DNA of 30,031 nt from Nemertoderma westbladi (lineage: Eukaryota; Xenacoelomorpha; Nemertodermatida; Nemertodermatidae): the NCBI GenBank assembly GCA_032718475.1, contig JAUCBJ010009069.1:5871-35901 (forward strand), written 5' to 3'. The position numbers were made by a program, and so were the translations under genes. Shown piece after piece: positions 1-12,786 of this stretch. Numbering within the stretch: the stretch's first letter is position 1; each line of letters begins with the position of its first letter. The notes under the pieces were generated by a model that was given only the letters and a program-made list of their open reading frames with translations, searched no databases and was not told the DNA's origin.

Positions 1-3000
1 GTTAGTATTTAATTATTAAGACTCGTTTATGGAGTGTAACAATGTGGTTAGTATTTAATTATTAAGACTCGTTTATGGAGTGTAACAATGTGGTTAGTAT
101 TTAATTATTAAGACTCGTTTATGGAGTGTAACAATGTGGTTAGTATTTAATTATTAAGACTCGTTTATGGAGTGTAACAATGTGGTTAGTATTTAATTAT
201 TAAGACTCGTTTATGGAGTGTAACAATGTGGTTAGTATTTAATTATTAAGACTCGTTTATGGAGTGTAACAATGTGGTTAGTATTTAATTATTAAGACTC
301 GTTTATGGAGTGTAACAATGTGGTTAGTATTTAATTATTAAGACTCGTTTATGGAGTGTAACAATGTGGTTAGTATTTAATTATTAAGACTCGTTTATGG
401 AGTGTAACAATGTGGTTAGTATTTAATTATTAAGACTCGTTTATGGAGTGTAACAATGTGGTTAGTATTTAATTATTAAGACTCGTTTATGGAGTGTAAC
501 AATGTGGTTAGTATTTAATTATTAAGACTCGTTTATGGAGTGTAACAATGTGGTTAGTATTTAATTATTAAGACTCGTTTATGGAGTGTAACAATGTGGT
601 TAGTATTTAATTATTAAGACTCGTTTATGGAGTGTAACAATGTGGTTAGTATTTAATTATTAAGACTCGTTTATGGAGTGTAACAATGTGGTTAGTATTT
701 AATTATTAAGGCTCGTTTATGGAGTGTAACAATTTGGTTAGTATGTAATTATTAAGACTCGTTTATGGAGTGTAACAATGTGGTTAGTATTTAATTATTA
801 AGACTCGTTTATGGAGTGTAACAATGTGGTTAGTATTTAATTATTAAGACTCGTTTATGGAGTGTAACAATGTGGTTAGTATTTAATTATTAAGACTCGT
901 TTATGGAGTGTAACAATGTGGTTAGTATTTAATTATTAAGACTCGTTTATGGAGTGTAACAATGTGGTTAGTATTTAATTATTAAGGCTCGTTTATGGAG
1001 TGTAACAATGTGGTTAGTATGTAATTATTAAGACTCGTTTATGGAGTGTAACAATGTGGTTAGTATTTAATTATTAAGACTCGTTTATGGAGTGTAACAA
1101 TGTGGTTAGTATTTAATTATTAAGACTCGTTTATGGAGTGTAACAATGTGGTTAGTATTTAATTATTAAGGCTCGTTTATGGAGTGTAACAATGTGGTTA
1201 GTATTTAATTATTAAGACTCGTTTATGGAGTGTAACAATGTGGTTAGTATTTAATTATTAAGGCTCGTTTATGGAGTGTAACAATGTGGTTAGTATTTAA
1301 TTATTAAGGCTCGTTTATGGAGTGTAACAATGTGGTTAGTAATTAATTATTAAGGCTCGTTTATGGAGTGTAACAATGTGGTTAGTATTTAATTATTAAG
1401 GCTCGTTTATGGAGTGTAACAATGTGGTTAGTATTTAATTATTAAGACTCGTTTATGGAGTGTAACAATGTGGTTAGTATTTAATTATTAAGACTCGTTT
1501 ATGGAGTGTAACAATGTGGTTAGTATTTAATTATTAAGGCTCGTTTATGGAGTGTAACAATGTGGTTAGTATTTAATTATTAAGGCTCGTTTATGGAGTG
1601 TAACAATGTGGTTAGTAATTAATTATTAAGGCTCGTTTATGGAGTGTAACAATGTGGTTAGTATTTAATTATTAAGGCTCGTTTATGGAGTGTAACAATG
1701 TGGTTAGTATTTAATTATTAAGACTCGTTTATGGAGTGTAACAATGTGGTTAGTATTTAATTATTAAGGCTCGTTTATGGAGTGTAACAATGTGGTTAGT
1801 ATTTAATTATTAAGACTCGTTTATGGAGTGTAACAATGTGGTTAGTATTTAATTATTAAGACTCGTTTATGGAGTGTAACAATGTGGTTAGTATTTAATT
1901 ATTAAGGCTCGTTTATGGAGTGTAACAATGTGGTTAGTATTTAATTATTAAGGCTCGTTTATGGAGTGTAACAATGTGGTTAGTATTTAATTATTAAGGC
2001 TCGTTTATGGAGTGTAACAATGTGGTTAGTATTTAATTATTAAGACTCGTTTATCGAGTGTAACAATGTGGTTAGTATTTAATTATTAAGACTCGTTTAT
2101 GGAGTGTAACAATGTGGTTAGTATTTAATTATTAAGGCTCGTTTATGGAGTGTAACAATGTGGTTAGTATTTAATAAGACTCGTTTATGGAGTGTAACAA
2201 TGTGGTTAGTATGTAATTATTAAGACTCGTTTATGGAGTGTAACAATGTGGTTAGTATGTAATTATTAAGACTCGTTTATGGAGTGTAACAATGTGGTTA
2301 GTATTTAATAAGACTCGTTTATGGAGTGTAACAATGTGGTTAGTATTTAATAAGACTCGTTTATGGAGTGTAACAATGTGGTTAGTATGTAATTATTAAG
2401 ACTCGTTTATGGAGTGTAACAATGTGGTTAGTATGTAATTATTAAGACTCGTTTATGGAGTGTAACAATGTGGTTAGTATGTAATTATTAAGACTCGTTT
2501 ATGGAGTGTAACAATGTGGTTAGTATTTAATTATTAAGACTCGTTTATGGAGTGTAACAATGTGGTTAGTATGTAATTATTAAGACTCGTTTATGGAGTG
2601 TAACAATGTGGTTAGTATGTAATTATTAAGACTGGTTTATGGAGTGTAACAATGTGGTTAGTATTTAATTATTAAGACTCGTTTATGGAGTGTAACAATG
2701 TGGTTAGTATATAATTATTAAGGCTCGTTTATGGAGTGTAAAAATGTGGTTAGTATTTAATTAGACTCGTTTATGGAGTGTAACAATGTGGTTAGTATTT
2801 AATAAGACTCGTTTATGGAGTGTAACAATGTGGTTAGTATTTAATAAGACTCGTTTATGGAGTGTAACAATGTGGTTAGTATGTAATTATTAAGACTCGT
2901 TTATGGAGTGTAACAATGTGGTTAGTATGTAATTATTAAGACTCGTTTATGGAGTGTAACAATGTGGTTAGTATGTAATTATTAAGACTCGTTTATGGAG

Positions 3001-6000
3001 TGTAACAATGTGGTTAGTATTTAATTATTAAGACTCGTTTATGGAGTGTAACAATGTGGTTAGTATGTAATTATTAAGACTCGTTTATGGAGTGTAACAA
3101 TGTGGTTAGTATGTAATTATTAAGACTCGTTTATGGAGTGTAACAATGTGGTTAGTATGTAATTATTAAGACTCGTTTATGGAGTGTAACAATGTGGTTA
3201 GTAAGTAATTATTAAGACTCGTTTATGGAGTGTAACAATGTGGTTAGTATGTAATTATTAAGACTCGTTTATGGAGTGTAACAATGTGGTTAGTATTTAA
3301 TTATTAAGACTCGTTTATGGAGTGTAACAATGTGGTTAGTATGTAATTATTAAGACTCGTTTATGGAGTGTAACAATGTGGTTAGTATTTAATTATTAAG
3401 ACTCGTTTATGGAGTGTAACAATTTGGTTAGTATGTAATTATTAAGGCTCGTTTATGGAGTGTAAAAATGTGGTTAGTATTTAATTAGACTCGTTTATGG
3501 AGTGTAACAATGTGGTTAGTATTTAATTATTAAGACTCGTTTATGGAGTGTAACAATGTGGTTAGTATTTAATTATTAAGACTCGTTTATGGAGTGTAAC
3601 AATGTGGTTAGTATTTAATTATTAAGACTCGTTTATGGAGTGTAACAATGTGGTTAGTATTTAATTATTAAGGCTCGTTTATGGAGTGTATCAATGTGGT
3701 TAGTATTTAATTATTAAGGCTCGTTTATGGAGTGTAACAATGTGGTTAGTACTTAATTATTAAGACTCGTTTATGGAGTGTAACAATGTGGTTAGTATTT
3801 AATTATTAAGACTAGTTTATGGAGTGTAACAATGTGGTTAGTATTTAATTATTAAGACTCGTTTATGGAGTGTAACAATGTGGTTAGTATTTAATTATTA
3901 AGACTCGTTTATGGAGTGTAACAATGTGGTTAGTATTTAATTATTAAGACTCGTTTATGGAGTGTAACAATGTGGTTAGTATTTAATTATTAAGGCTCGT
4001 TTATGGAGTGTAACAATTTGGTTAGTATGTAATTATTAAGACTCGTTTATGGAGTGTAACAATGTGGTTAGTATTTAATTATTAAGACTCGTTTATGGAG
4101 TGTAACAATGTGGTTTAGTATTTAATTATTAAGACTCGTTTATGGAGTGTAACAATGTGGTTAGTATTTAATTATTAAGGCTCGTTTATGGAGTGTAACA
4201 ATGTGGTTAGTATTTAATTATTAAGACTCGTTTATGGAGTGTAACAATTTGGTTAGTATGTAATTATTAAGGCTCGTTTATGGAGTGTAAAAATGTGGTT
4301 AGTATTTAATTAGACTCGTTTATGGAGTGTAACAATGTGGTTAGTATTTAATTATTAAGACTCGTTTATGGAGTGTAACAATGTGGTTAGTATTTAATTA
4401 TTAAGACTCGTTTATGGAGTGTAACAATGTGGTTAGTATTTAATTATTAAGGCTCGTTTATGGAGTGTAACAATGTTGTTAGTATTTAATTATTAAGGCT
4501 CGTTTATGGAGTGTAACAATGTGGTTAGTAATTAATTATTAAGGCTCGTTTATGGAGTGTAACAATGTGGTTAGTATTTAATTATTAAGGCTCGTTTATG
4601 GAGTGTAACAATGTGGTTAGTATTTAATTATTAAGACTCGTTTATGGAGTGTAACAATGTGGTTAGTATTTAATTATTAAGGCTCGTTTATGGAGTGTAA
4701 CAATGTGGTTAGTATTTAATTATTAAGACTCGTTTATGGAGTGTAACAATGTGGTTAGTATTTAATTATTAAGACTCGTTTATGGAGTGTAACAATGTGG
4801 TTAGTATTTAATTATTAAGGCTCGTTTATGGAGTGTAACAATGTGGTTAGTATTTAATTATTAAGGCTCGTTTATGGAGTGTAACAATGTGGTTAGTATT
4901 TAATTATTAAGGCTCGTTTATGGAGTGTAACAATGTGGTTAGTATTTAATTATTAAGACTCGTTTATCGAGTGTAACAATGTGGTTAGTATTTAATTATT
5001 AAGACTCGTTTATGGAGTGTAACAATGTGGTTAGTATTTAATTATTAAGGCTCGTTTATGGAGTGTAACAATGTGGTTAGTATTTAATAAGACTCGTTTA
5101 TGGAGTGTAACAATGTGGTTAGTATGTAATTATTAAGACTCGTTTATGGAGTGTAACAATGTGGTTAGTATGTAATTATTAAGACTCGTTTATGGAGTGT
5201 AACAATGTGGTTAGTATTTAATAAGACTCGTTTATGGAGTGTAACAATGTGGTTATTATTTAATAAGACTCGTTTATGGAGTGTAACAATGTGGTTAGTA
5301 TGTAATTATTAAGACTCGTTTATGGAGTGTAACAATGTGGTTAGTATGTAATTATTAAGACTCGTTTATGGAGTGTAACAATGTGGTTAGTATGTAATTA
5401 TTAAGACTCGTTTATGGAGTGTAACAATGTGGTTAGTATTTAATTATTAAGACTCGTTTATGGAGTGTAACAATGTGGTTAGTATGTAATTATTAAGACT
5501 CGTTTATGGAGTGTAACAATGTGGTTAGTATGTAATTATTAAGACTGGTTTATGGAGTGTAACAATGTGGTTAGTATTTAATTATTAAGGCTCGTTTATG
5601 GAGTGTAACAATGTGGTTAGTATTTAATTATTAAGGCTCGTTTATGGAGTGTAACAATGTGGTTAGTAATTAATTATTAAGGCTCGTTTATGGAGTGTAA
5701 CAATGTGGTTAGTATTTAATTATTAAGGCTCGTTTATGGAGTGTAACAATGTGGTTAGTATTTAATTATTAAGACTCGTTTATGGAGTGTAACAATGTGG
5801 TTAGTATTTAATTATTAAGGCTCGTTTATGGAGTGTAACAATGTGGTTAGTATTTAATTATTAAGACTCGTTTATGGAGTGTAACAATGTGGTTAGTATT
5901 TAATTATTAAGACTCGTTTATGGAGTGTAACAATGTGGTTAGTATTTAATTATTAAGGCTCGTTTATGGAGTGTAACAATGTGGTTAGTATTTAATTATT

Positions 6001-9000
6001 AAGGCTCGTTTATGGAGTGTAACAATGTGGTTAGTATTTAATTATTAAGGCTCGTTTATGGAGTGTAACAATGTGGTTAGTATTTAATTATTAAGACTCG
6101 TTTATCGAGTGTAACAATGTGGTTAGTATTTAATTATTAAGACTCGTTTATGGAGTGTAACAATGTGGTTAGTATTTAATTATTAAGGCTCGTTTATGGA
6201 GTGTAACAATGTGGTTAGTATTTAATAAGACTCGTTTATGGAGTGTAACAATGTGGTTAGTATGTAATTATTAAGACTCGTTTATGGAGTGTAACAATGT
6301 GGTTAGTATGTAATTATTAAGACTCGTTTATGGAGTGTAACAATGTGGTTAGTATTTAATAAGACTCGTTTATGGAGTGTAACAATGTGGTTAGTATTTA
6401 ATAAGACTCGTTTATGGAGTGTAACAATGTGGTTAGTATGTAATTATTAAGACTCGTTTATGGAGTGTAACAATGTGGTTAGTATGTAATTATTAAGACT
6501 CGTTTATGGAGTGTAACAATGTGGTTAGTATGTAATTATTAAGACTCGTTTATGGAGTGTAACAATGTGGTTAGTATTTAATTATTAAGACTCGTTTATG
6601 GAGTGTAACAATGTGGTTAGTATGTAATTATTAAGACTCGTTTATGGAGTGTAACAATGTGGTTAGTATGTAATTATTAAGACTGGTTTATGGAGTGTAA
6701 CAATGTGGTTAGTATTTAATTATTAAGACTCGTTTATGGAGTGTAACAATGTGGTTAGTATATAATTATTAAGGCTCGTTTATGGAGTGTAAAAATGTGG
6801 TTAGTATTTAATTAGACTCGTTTATGGAGTGTAACAATGTGGTTAGTATTTAATAAGACTCGTTTATGGAGTGTAACAATGTGGTTAGTATTTAATAAGA
6901 CTCGTTTATGGAGTGTAACAATGTGGTTAGTATGTAATTATTAAGACTCGTTTATGGAGTGTAACAATGTGGTTAGTATGTAATTATTAAGACTCGTTTA
7001 TGGAGTGTAACAATGTGGTTAGTATGTAATTATTAAGACTCGTTTATGGAGTGTAACAATGTGGTTAGTATTTAATTATTAAGACTCGTTTATGGAGTGT
7101 AACAATGTGGTTAGTATGTAATTATTAAGACTCGTTTATGGAGTGTAACAATGTGGTTAGTATGTAATTATTAAGACTCGTTTATGGAGTGTAACAATGT
7201 GGTTAGTATGTAATTATTAAGACTCGTTTATGGAGTGTAACAATGTGGTTAGTATGTAATTATTAAGACTCGTTTATGGAGTGTAACAATGTGGTTAGTA
7301 TTTAATTATTAAGACTCGTTTATGGAGTGTAACAATGTGGTTAGTATGTAATTATTAAGACTCGTTTATGGAGTGTAACAATGTGGTTAGTATGTAATTA
7401 TTAAGACTGGTTTATGGAGTGTAACAATGTGGTTAGTATTTAATTATTAAGACTCGTTTATGGAGTGTAACAATTTGGTTAGTATGTAATTATTAAGGCT
7501 CGTTTATGGAGTGTAAAAATGTGGTTAGTATTTAATTAGACTCGTTTATGGAGTGTAACAATGTGGTTAGTATTTAATTATTAAGACTCGTTTATGGAGT
7601 GTAACAATGTGGTTAGTATTTAATTATTAAGACTCGTTTATGGAGTGTAACAATGTGGTTAGTATTTAATTATTAAGACTCGTTTATGGAGTGTAACAAT
7701 GTGGTTAGTATTTAATTATTAAGGCTCGTTTATGGAGTGTAACAATGTGGTTAGTATTTAATTATTAAGGCTCGTTTATGGAGTGTAACAATGTGGTTAG
7801 TACTTAATTATTAAGACTCGTTTATGGAGTGTAACAATGTGGTTAGTATTTAATTATTAAGACTAGTTTATGGAGTGTAACAATGTGGTTAGTATTTAAT
7901 TATTAAGACTCGTTTATGGAGTGTAACAATGTGGTTAGTATTTAATTATTAAGACTCGTTTATGGAGTGTAACAATGTGGTTAGTATTTAATTATTAAGA
8001 CTCGTTTATGGAGTGTAACAATGTGGTTAGTATTTAATTATTAAGGATCGTTTATGGAGTGTAACAATTTGGTTAGTATGTAATTATTAAGACTCGTTTA
8101 TGGAGTGTAACAATGTGGTTAGTATTTAATTATTAAGACTCGTTTATGGAGTGTAACAATGTGGTTTAGTATTTAATTATTAAGACTCGTTTATGGAGTG
8201 TAACAATGTGGTTAGTATTTAATTATTAAGGCTCGTTTATGGAGTGTAACAATGTGGTTAGTATTTAATTATTAAGACTCGTTTATGGAGTGTAACAATT
8301 TGGTTAGTATGTAATTATTAAGGCTCGTTTATGGAGTGTAAAAATGTGGTTAGTATTTAATTAGACTCGTTTATGGAGTGTAACAATGTGGTTAGTATTT
8401 AATTATTAAGACTCGTTTATGGAGTGTAACAATGTGGTTAGTATTTAATTATTAAGACTCGTTTATGGAGTGTAACAATGTGGTTAGTATTTAATTATTA
8501 AGGCTCGTTTATGGAGTGTAACAATGTGGTTAGTATTTAATTATTAAGGCTCGTTTATGGAGTGTAACAATGTGGTTAGTAATTAATTATTAAGGCTCGT
8601 TTATGGAGTGTAACAATGTGGTTAGTATTTAATTATTAAGGCTCGTTTATGGAGTGTAACAATGTGGTTAGTATTTAATTATTAAGACTCGTTTATGGAG
8701 TGTAACAATGTGGTTAGTATTTAATTATTAAGGCTCGTTTATGGAGTGTAACAATGTGGTTAGTATTTAATTATTAAGACTCGTTTATGGAGTGTAACAA
8801 TGTGGTTAGTATTTAATTATTAAGACTCGTTTATGGAGTGTAACAATGTGGTTAGTATTTAATTATTAAGGCTCGTTTATGGAGTGTAACAATGTGGTTA
8901 GTATTTAATTATTAAGGCTCGTTTATGGAGTGTAACAATGTGGTTAGTATTTAATTATTAAGGCTCGTTTATGGAGTGTAACAATGTGGTTAGTATTTAA

Positions 9001-9808
9001 TTATTAAGACTCGTTTATCGAGTGTAACAATGTGGTTAGTATTTAATTATTAAGACTCGTTTATGGAGTGTAACAATGTGGTTAGTATTTAATTATTAAG
9101 GCTCGTTTATGGAGTGTAACAATGTGGTTAGTATTCAATAAGACTCGTTTATGGAGTGTAACAATGTGGTTAGTATGTAATTATTAAGACTCGTTTATGG
9201 AGTGTAACAATGTGGTTAGTATGTAATTATTAAGACTCGTTTATGGAGTGTAACAATGTGGTTAGTATTTAATAAGACTCGTTTATGGAGTGTAACAATG
9301 TGGTTAGTATTTAATAAGACTCGTTTATGGAGTGTAACAATGTGGTTAGTATGTAATTATTAAGACTCGTTTATGGAGTGTAACAATGTGGTTAGTATGT
9401 AATTATTAAGACTCGTTTATGGAGTGTAACAATGTGGTTAGTATGTAATTATTAAGACTCGTTTATGGAGTGTAACAATGTGGTTAGTATTTAATTATTA
9501 AGACTCGTTTATGGAGTGTAACAATGTGGTTAGTATGTAATTATTAAGACTCGTTTATGGAGTGTAACAATGTGGTTAGTATGTAATTATTAAGACTGGT
9601 TTATGGAGTGTAACAATGTGGTTAGTATTTAATTATTAAGACTCGTTTATGGAGTGTAACAATGTGGTTAGTATATAATTATTAAGACTCGTTTATGGAG
9701 TGTAACAATGTGGTTAGTATTTAATTATTAAGACTCGTTTATGGAGTGTAACAATGTGGTTAGTATTTAATTATTAAGAATCGTTTATGGAGTGTAACAA
9801 TTTGGTTA
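1..9808. repeat. 46-bp satellite array
   Basis: Head-to-tail tandem array of a 46-bp AT-rich monomer that begins gttagtatttaattattaag and ends gtgtaacaatgtg, about 210 copies. The first ~690 bp are essentially identical copies. Later copies carry recurrent variants: agactcg or aggctcg, gtatttaatt or gtatgtaatt or gtaattaatt, and shortened monomers of 42 bp (ttat lost) or 41 bp. The array ends where aatttggtt runs into unique sequence at about 9809; its left end lies outside the window. All frames are closed by stops, so it is non-coding. Each monomer holds one CpG and a TAATTA core. It precedes exon 1 of a VWD-domain gene whose open reading frame must continue upstream, so it is probably intronic. 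Confidence 0.98.
1617..9718. repeat. Higher-order block structure in the satellite (A-B-A-A-B-A)
   Basis: Rare monomer variants recur at fixed distances. gtaattaattatt occurs with its aatt at 1617, 4530, 5668 and 8581; ttatcgagtg at 2051, 4964, 6102 and 9015; actggttt at 2631, 5544, 6682 and 9595. The spacings are always 2913, 1138 and 2913. actagttt (3811, 7862) and the extra-T variant tggttta (4111, 8162) each recur after 4051. This fits blocks A (1138 bp: about 1617-2754, 4530-5667, 5668-6805, 8581-9718) and B (1775 bp: about 2755-4529, 6806-8580). Copies differ by only a few point changes, so the block duplications are recent. Block edges are approximate. A smaller 276-bp (six-monomer) duplication precedes the first block (about 1341-1616). 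Confidence 0.85.
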
Positions 9809-9908
9809 AAAACACACATAGTTGGTGTTTTCGGTCATTTTGCATCTTTGATTCAACATTGAATAAATCTATCATTTAAATTCACAAGGAATTGTTTACT
9901 AAAATATT

Positions 9909-10122
9909 GTAGGCCTACAGCTCCTTATGTAGGCCTACAGCTCCTTATGTAGGCCTACAGCTCCTTATGTAGGCCTACAGCTCTTTATGTAGGCCTACAG
10001 CTCCTTATGTAGGTCTACAGCTCCTTATGTAGGCATATAGCTCCTTATGTAAGCCTACAGCTCCTTATGTAGGCATATAGCTCCTTATGTAAGCCTACAG
10101 CTCCTTATGTAGGCCTACAGCT
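9909..10122. repeat. 20-bp minisatellite
   Basis: Nearly eleven tandem copies of gtaggcctacagctccttat. The sixth to tenth copies carry aggtctac, aggcatatag or aagcctac variants, and the aggcatatag and aagcctac copies alternate as a 40-bp unit, so there was a local second-order duplication. Each standard copy contains the 10-bp palindrome GTAGGCCTAC, which also occurs singly at about 13615 in intron 4. Confidence 0.95.
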
Positions 10123-11777
10123 GCAACCGAGGCATGAAACTTTGTGGCTGAAGAGGAGAGTCATTTATTAATATTAAATGTTAACAAATTATAGCGGTCT
10201 GTGGATATTAAATTATTAAAATTATTACCACCTCACCCAAAAAAAAAAAAAAAAAATTTTGCAATCTTTGAATGCCTATTTCTCAGCTGTTTCTCAACGA
10301 AATTCAGATATTGCTACATATTTGGAATCCTTTCAACGCAAGCTTTCTATTGATGTGAAAAAATTACGACTAAAGTGAAGAATGGCAATGATACAGAGGG
10401 TGCGATTTCGCAAAAGACACTTTTTTAAAACGCTTATAAATAAAATTTAAAGGCGAAATCGAAAATTCTGGCTTCATGGTAACAACCACGGTGAGTTGAA
10501 CTAGTTGTGTTTCAAATTTCAAACAATATGATAAAGATTTGTAGAAAAATTTGGGGGGGGGGGGGGTCCGTGTCATCAGAAAATGACACTATATTACGGG
10601 TCATGGTGTAATAATTAACGATATAATTAATGTGTAACTCCAATTGACAATGAGAATGATAACGACAATTGAAATGTTGTTCAGCTGTAAAAGTGGAGTT
10701 GTCGGTATTTAATTTCGCGTTCCATAATGTTGATAATATGCTTATATTTTGAATATCGCACATCGAATCGTTCCCAACATTTTTATTCAACAACTAGATT
10801 CTAATTGATAAATAGTTGCGTTAAAAATTGTTGCGTTCCTGCCTGAGTTTTTGAGATATTTGATGGTTATACACACATACACACACACATAACCAGATAA
10901 CCACATCGTGTTTTTGAATGGCTCAACTCTTGACAAAAAAAACTACCCTGGCCTATTAATAGGCAGGTTCGTCATTATATGTTAATAAATTCACAAAGAA
11001 GGACAGACTGAAACGATGGTTTTCAATATCTGTGCGAATGTTTATTCCCTTAGCATTATCATTGCCGCTTCTATCAGTCTATACTATGTTAATTTTAGTG
11101 CCATACATACTGTAGCAACCAACAACATTCTATAGCCAGGTTGGTGGAAAAACAGTTCAAAAATAAATTACGGTTGGTTAGATTTCCAAGCGGCGTCAAG
11201 AAGAGTTAACTGGTTAATGGGTACTGTACTGCTGGCGCATCCCGGGGTTGGCGAACACCGGCTGTCACACATCCTGGACCTGTCCTGCATTGTTTATTTG
11301 ACAAAAGGTAGCGGCAGCCACACTCTTTAAATCACTTAGCTTTAAGTAGGGCTACCTGTCTTAAGTCTGCATGTGTGATGTGCACTTCTTACTGGTCCGT
11401 AATGCCTAATCTCTAAAATCACATACGGATTATTCTCCATAGGAATCCATTACATATGGCACATACGCGTATGTACGTACAGTACATACGGATACGACAA
11501 CTGCATACGAATACGGATACGGAGAAAAGTTATACCCACCAATGAACAGTTTAACCAAACCAATCATCATGCATTTCAGAAATTTACCGGTCAGCCGGTA
11601 AAGGCAGAGAGAGTTGGTGTATTATTCGAGTATTCCAGTATTCGGGTATTATTTCGGAAGAACCATGTGTAATAAGAGTTCAACAGTTGCACAGATTTAT
11701 TTGTTTCAGATTCAGGTATTACTATTTTTATGATTACCTATGGCATACGGTTATCTATTTCGATTATATTTTTATAG
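10123..11777. other. Intron sequence without recognisable gene
   Basis: AT-rich unique sequence between the minisatellite and exon 1. It contains an A18 run (about 10239-10256), a G14 run (10553-10566), a small perfect hairpin just after the G run (gtgtcat 10570-10576 / atgacac 10583-10589), a CA microsatellite (10870-10890) and a cluster of ATACG words around the 14-bp palindrome acatacgcgtatgt (11461-11474). The two short - strand ORFs between 10370 and 10793 read through the homopolymer and show no domain features. I see no C8 N-terminal exon here, so the preceding exon should lie left of the satellite. Confidence 0.6.
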
Positions 11778-11940
11778 ATCAATCCCAGTAGATACATATA
11801 TGCGTGTCTTTATGATATCTGCACGGAGCACGATAGAGAGGAAGAGGGCAAGGACGCGAAATGTCAGGTATTCCAGAACTACGCGTTGGAGTGCGCTAGT
11901 GTTGGTATCCAGTTAACATGGAGAACTGCAGCCCAATGCG
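11778..11940 (+). CDS. VWD-protein exon 1 of window: C8 domain, C-terminal half
   Basis: Internal exon of a secreted, cysteine-rich VWD-domain protein. The acceptor is tttttatag before 11778 and the donor is gtgagt at 11941. Translation starts INPSRYIYACLYDIC and ends IQLTWRTAAQC with one extra base. The pattern (P..Y..AC.YD.C, then C...YA..C...G..L.WR....C) is the second half of a C8 domain, which normally follows each VWD domain in VWF, zonadhesin and mucins. The first half must be in an upstream exon outside the window, so the gene is open at its 5' end. An alternative acceptor, cccag before 11788, would change only the first residues and the entry phase. Exit phase 1 matches exon 2 exactly. 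Confidence 0.85.
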
Positions 11941-12127
11941 GTGAGTTAGTCAATGCCAACTGATCTTTAAGGACTTTATTAGTTTTGCAACCACTACCTG
12001 TGAGCGAGTAACAATAGTTAGTGTGTTTCCGTATCTTATATAAATACAGTAAGCTATATTGGCCAATTTACATTTCTTTTGTTATATTTTTAGACTTATA
12101 TTATTATATTGTTCTTATAACTTCTAG

Positions 12128-12374
12128 ATAAACACTGCGATGGTATAAGGTATTACACGGACTACGGACCGCGGTGTCCACAGACCTGCGCCTACGTAGA
12201 CATGGAGGTCCCTAAGTCCTGTCAGGACGAGTCAGTACCCGGCTGTTTCTGTCCAGAGGGTTACTATGTCAACGAGAAGACCAATGAGTGTTTGCTGAGA
12301 GAGGAATGCCCCTGTTATTTCCATGACAACGAGTATAAGAAAGGGGATGAAATAAAACAGGATTGCAACACATG
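12128..12374 (+). CDS. VWD-protein exon 2: TIL domain and start of VWC-like linker
   Basis: The acceptor is cttctag and the donor gttcgt at 12375. The first two bases complete an Asp codon with exon 1. The translation contains a trypsin-inhibitor-like (TIL) cysteine pattern: KHCDG, GPRCPQTC, KSCQ, then VPGCFCPEGYYVNE, NECLLREECPC. A linker, HDNEYKKGDEIKQDCNT, follows. The final two bases (tg) pair with the first base of exon 3 to make Cys, giving CNTCVC, the expected VWC-like motif. That junction supports the weak-looking donor over the nearby gtaaaa. In this family the TIL domain normally follows C8, as it does here. The protein should be extracellular; no enzymatic role is expected from these domains. 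Confidence 0.9.
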
Positions 12375-12484
12375 GTTCGTAAAAATAACCAAACTGAACA
12401 ATCTGTGTATAATAAAATGTTTTCCTAACTTCCCGTATAAAACCTATATATTTACGTGTTAATCATTTCATCTTTCTATTTAAG

Positions 12485-12623
12485 TGTTTGCAATGGAGGT
12501 AAATGGAAGTGTTCGCGCTCTAAGTGTGTATCGGAATGCGGAGTTCTTGGTCACGGACATTATAAAACATTCGACGGGCGATTCTACGATTTTATCGGAA
12601 GTTGTTCCTACACCTTAGCGAAG
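12485..12623 (+). CDS. VWD-protein exon 3: VWC-like end and start of VWD domain
   Basis: The acceptor is tatttaag and the donor gtaatt at 12624; it enters with one base and exits in phase 0. It encodes VCNGGKWKCSRSKCVSEC, the end of the cysteine-rich linker, then GHGHYKTFDGRFYDFIGSC and SYTLAK, the first strands of a VWD domain. The family consensus at this point is GDPHYxTFDG. Here the GDPH is replaced by GHGH, so the Asp-Pro bond that undergoes autocleavage in some mucins is absent. The FDG and the cysteine of GSCSY are conserved, so the fold should be intact. Confidence 0.92.
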
Positions 12624-12707
12624 GTAATTATTTATTACTCTTAGTAGTTTTACTGTTTATGACTCTGGCAGGTGTAAGAACACTTTGTTAAACTATTTTG
12701 TTTGCAT

Positions 12708-12786
12708 ATCACATTTATAGACTCTTACTTATACTTACTCTGTTGTTTTTTTTGTAACACATTTATGAACTCTGTTGTTTTTGTAG
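12708..12786 (+). repeat. Duplicated 3' splice-site region of exon 4
   Basis: The sequence cacattNatgRactct occurs three times: at 12710 (cacatttatagactct), 12758 (cacatttatgaactct) and 12787 (cacattgatggactct, the exon start). The last two are each preceded by actctgttg, a T tract and tgta. The upstream one ends tgtaa, so its AG is lost, while the functional one ends tgtag. This looks like a tandem duplication of an intron-exon border, of which one copy kept a working acceptor. Confidence 0.7.

Noticed and set aside
1-10122. CRISPR array
   Set aside because: The copies are contiguous without unique spacers and the context is a eukaryotic gene with introns.
10370-10793. Two short - strand ORFs with a proline run
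   Set aside because: They arise from reading through the G14 homopolymer; no domain or other coding signal is present.
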